DNA of 64,000 bases from Leisingera daeponensis (GTDB lineage: Bacteria > Pseudomonadota > Alphaproteobacteria > Rhodobacterales > Rhodobacteraceae). Positions within the stretch are counted from its first letter, which is position 1. Each line of letters starts with the position of its first letter. A program made the translations under genes and the position numbers. Under the pieces are notes generated by a model that was not told where the DNA came from, did not search any database, and saw only the letters and a program-made list of their open reading frames with translations. This document shows positions 62,489 through 64,000 of the stretch, piece by piece. The DNA is taken from NCBI RefSeq assembly GCF_019801465.1, contig NZ_JAHVJA010000002.1:496001-560000 (forward strand), given 5' to 3'.

Positions 62489-64000
62489 ATGGCACGCATT
62501 CTGATCACTTCGGCGCTTCCCTACATCAACGGGATCAAGCATCTGGGCAACCTGATCGGCAGCCAGCTGCCTGCTGATCTTTACGCCCGCTACAACCGCG
62601 GCCGCGGGCATGAAGTCATGTTCCTTTGCGCCACCGACGAACACGGCACACCGGCAGAACTGGCTGCGGCCAAGGCCGGCAAGCCGGTGGCGGACTACTG
62701 CGCCGAAATGCACGAGGTGCAAACCGACATCGCGCAGCGCTTTGGCCTGTCGTTCGACCATTACGGCCGCTCCTCCAGCCCGCAGAACCATGCGCTGACC
62801 CAGCATTTCGCGGGCAAGTTGGCCGATGCGGGACTGATCTCGGAAGTCAGCGAAAAGCAGGTCTACTCCAACGCGGATGGCCGGTTCCTGCCCGACCGCT
62901 ATATCGAGGGCACCTGCCCCAACTGCGGTTACGAGAAGGCGCGCGGCGACCAGTGCGAGGAATGCACCAAGCAGCTCGACCCCACCGACCTGATCAATCC
63001 GCGCTCCGCGATCTCCGGCTCCACCGACTTGGAAGTGCGTGAAACCAAGCACCTGTTCCTGCGCCAGTCCGCGATGCGCGATCAGCTCGACGCCTGGATC
63101 GACACCAAGAAAGACTGGCCGGTGCTGACCACCTCCATCGCAAAGAAATGGCTGCATGACGGCGACGGCCTGCAGGACCGCGGCATCACCCGCGATCTGG
63201 ACTGGGGCGTGCCGGTCAAGAAGGGCGGCGCGGACTGGCCGGGTATGGAGGGCAAGGTCTTCTATGTCTGGTTCGATGCGCCGATCGAATATATTGCCGC
63301 TGCAAGCGAGTGGGCCGAAAAGAATGGGCTTGCGGACGCCGACTGGCAGCGCTGGTGGCGCACCGACAAGGGCGCCGAAGACGTCAAATACGTCCAGTTC
63401 ATGGGCAAGGACAACGTCCCCTTCCACACCCTTTCGTTCCCAGCCACCATTCTGGGTTCGGGTGAGCCGTGGAAGATGGTCGACCACCTGAAGAGCTTCA
63501 ACTATCTGAACTATGACGGCGGCCAGTTCTCCACCTCGCAGGGCCGCGGCGTCTTCATGGATCAGGCGCTGGAAATCCTGCCCGCCGATTACTGGCGCTG
63601 GTGGCTGCTGAGCCACGCGCCGGAAAGCTCGGACTCCGAATTCACCTGGGAGAACTTCCAGCAGTCGGTGAACAAGGATCTGGCGGACGTGCTGGGCAAC
63701 TTCGTCAGCCGCATCACCAAGTTCTGCCGTTCCAAGTTCGGCGAGGAAGTGCCCTCGGCTGGCGAATACGGCGAGCAGGAACAGGTGCTGATCGCAGAAC
63801 TCACCACCCGCATCCGCGCCTATGAGGGCCACATGGAAGCGATGGAGGTCCGCAAGTCGGCGCAGGAACTGCGGGCGATCTGGGTTGCGGGCAATGAATA
63901 CCTGCAGTCCGCCGCGCCCTGGTCGGTGTTCAAGGAAGACCCTGAGCGCGCTGCTGCGCAGGTGCGCCTGGGCCTCAATCTGATCCGCCTTTACGCGGTG
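62489..64000 (+). CDS. metG: methionyl-tRNA synthetase (partial, C-terminus outside window)
   Basis: 504 residues are present. The class I signature HLGN is in [14 protein letters not shown] (about 12-25), the zinc-binding knuckle is CPNC...CEEC (about 145-162), and the KMSKS site appears as FSTSQGRG near residue 345, a variant known in this type. The enzyme charges tRNA-Met. An in-frame ATG nine bases upstream is an alternative start. The gene runs off the right edge. Confidence 0.97.
   Translation, partial: MARILITSALPYINGIKHLGNLIGSQLPADLYARYNRGRGHEVMFLCATDEHGTPAELAAAKAGKPVADYCAEMHEVQTDIAQRFGLSFDHYGRSSSPQNHALTQHFAGKLADAGLISEVSEKQVYSNADGRFLPDRYIEGTCPNCGYEKARGDQCEECTKQLDPTDLINPRSAISGSTDLEVRETKHLFLRQSAMRDQLDAWIDTKKDWPVLTTSIAKKWLHDGDGLQDRGITRDLDWGVPVKKGGADWPGMEGKVFYVWFDAPIEYIAAASEWAEKNGLADADWQRWWRTDKGAEDVKYVQFMGKDNVPFHTLSFPATILGSGEPWKMVDHLKSFNYLNYDGGQFSTSQGRGVFMDQALEILPADYWRWWLLSHAPESSDSEFTWENFQQSVNKDLADVLGNFVSRITKFCRSKFGEEVPSAGEYGEQEQVLIAELTTRIRAYEGHMEAMEVRKSAQELRAIWVAGNEYLQSAAPWSVFKEDPERAAAQVRLGLNLIRLYAV

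Noticed and set aside
63500-63550. Loss of the KMSKS motif in metG
   Set aside because: The variant FSTS is normal for this subtype of methionyl-tRNA synthetase, so it is not an anomaly.

Overview
This window is GC-rich and densely coded. Its protein repertoire points to a marine alphaproteobacterium of the Rhodobacteraceae, Roseobacter group (Leisingera/Phaeobacter/Ruegeria-like). The supporting features are the nrdR-ribD-ribE-ribBX-ribH riboflavin genes, heterotetrameric sarcosine oxidase, a non-pyrrolysine MttB protein, a carnitine-degradation cluster, the hom-glpX-recJ gene order, a DUF3572/PleD pair and an rpoD-dnaG block. The genus is an inference from gene content, not a proven assignment. 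No prophage, insertion sequence, CRISPR array or obvious pseudogene was seen.

Region 1 (1-8.7 kb): minus-strand riboflavin genes interrupted by a plus-strand capsule-export trio (kpsS-like, a Wza/KpsD-like lipoprotein, kpsC). Region 2 (8.7-12.9 kb): YjbQ, three tandem paralogous secreted proteins, small hypotheticals, a DCC/DUF4166 pair and a GIY-YIG-like protein. Region 3 (12.9-17.3 kb): rpoD and dnaG. Region 4 (17.4-24.1 kb): soxBDAG (sarcosine to glycine) and glutamate dehydrogenase. Region 5 (24.5-27.3 kb): an isolated TadG/TadE-like trio. Region 6 (27.3-34.1 kb): mixed metabolism and regulators (a 3-hydroxyisobutyrate dehydrogenase-like enzyme, GcvA-like LysR, an adenylate cyclase, pirin, TetR+GNAT). 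Region 7 (34.2-38.9 kb): hom, glpX, recJ and two identical tRNA-Glu genes. Region 8 (39-45.9 kb): an H-NOX-like/HNOBA-GGDEF pair, MttB, a HAD phosphatase, DUF3572, PleD and a GAF protein. Region 9 (46.2-52.6 kb): an EF-hand/ECF sigma/membrane protein/periplasmic sensor cluster, DUF983, NUDIX, EamA, a desaturase and an XRE regulator. Region 10 (52.7-57.1 kb): the carnitine-to-glycine-betaine cluster with a CdhR-like activator. Region 11 (57.3-64 kb): aldo/keto reductase, two rhodaneses, an orphan ImuA-like protein, YceI, MFS and the start of metG.

Two functional themes recur. The first is methylated amines: the carnitine genes yield glycine betaine, the sarcosine oxidase handles the last demethylation, and MttB and glutamate dehydrogenase fit the same diet. 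The second is c-di-GMP signalling: two diguanylate cyclases with intact GGD/EEF and I-sites are each paired with an input module whose canonical sensing residues are lost. One is an H-NOX fold without the heme-ligating His. The other is a PleD receiver without its phospho-Asp. These degenerate inputs, the EF-hand/ECF sigma cluster and the three secreted paralogs are the most interesting points.
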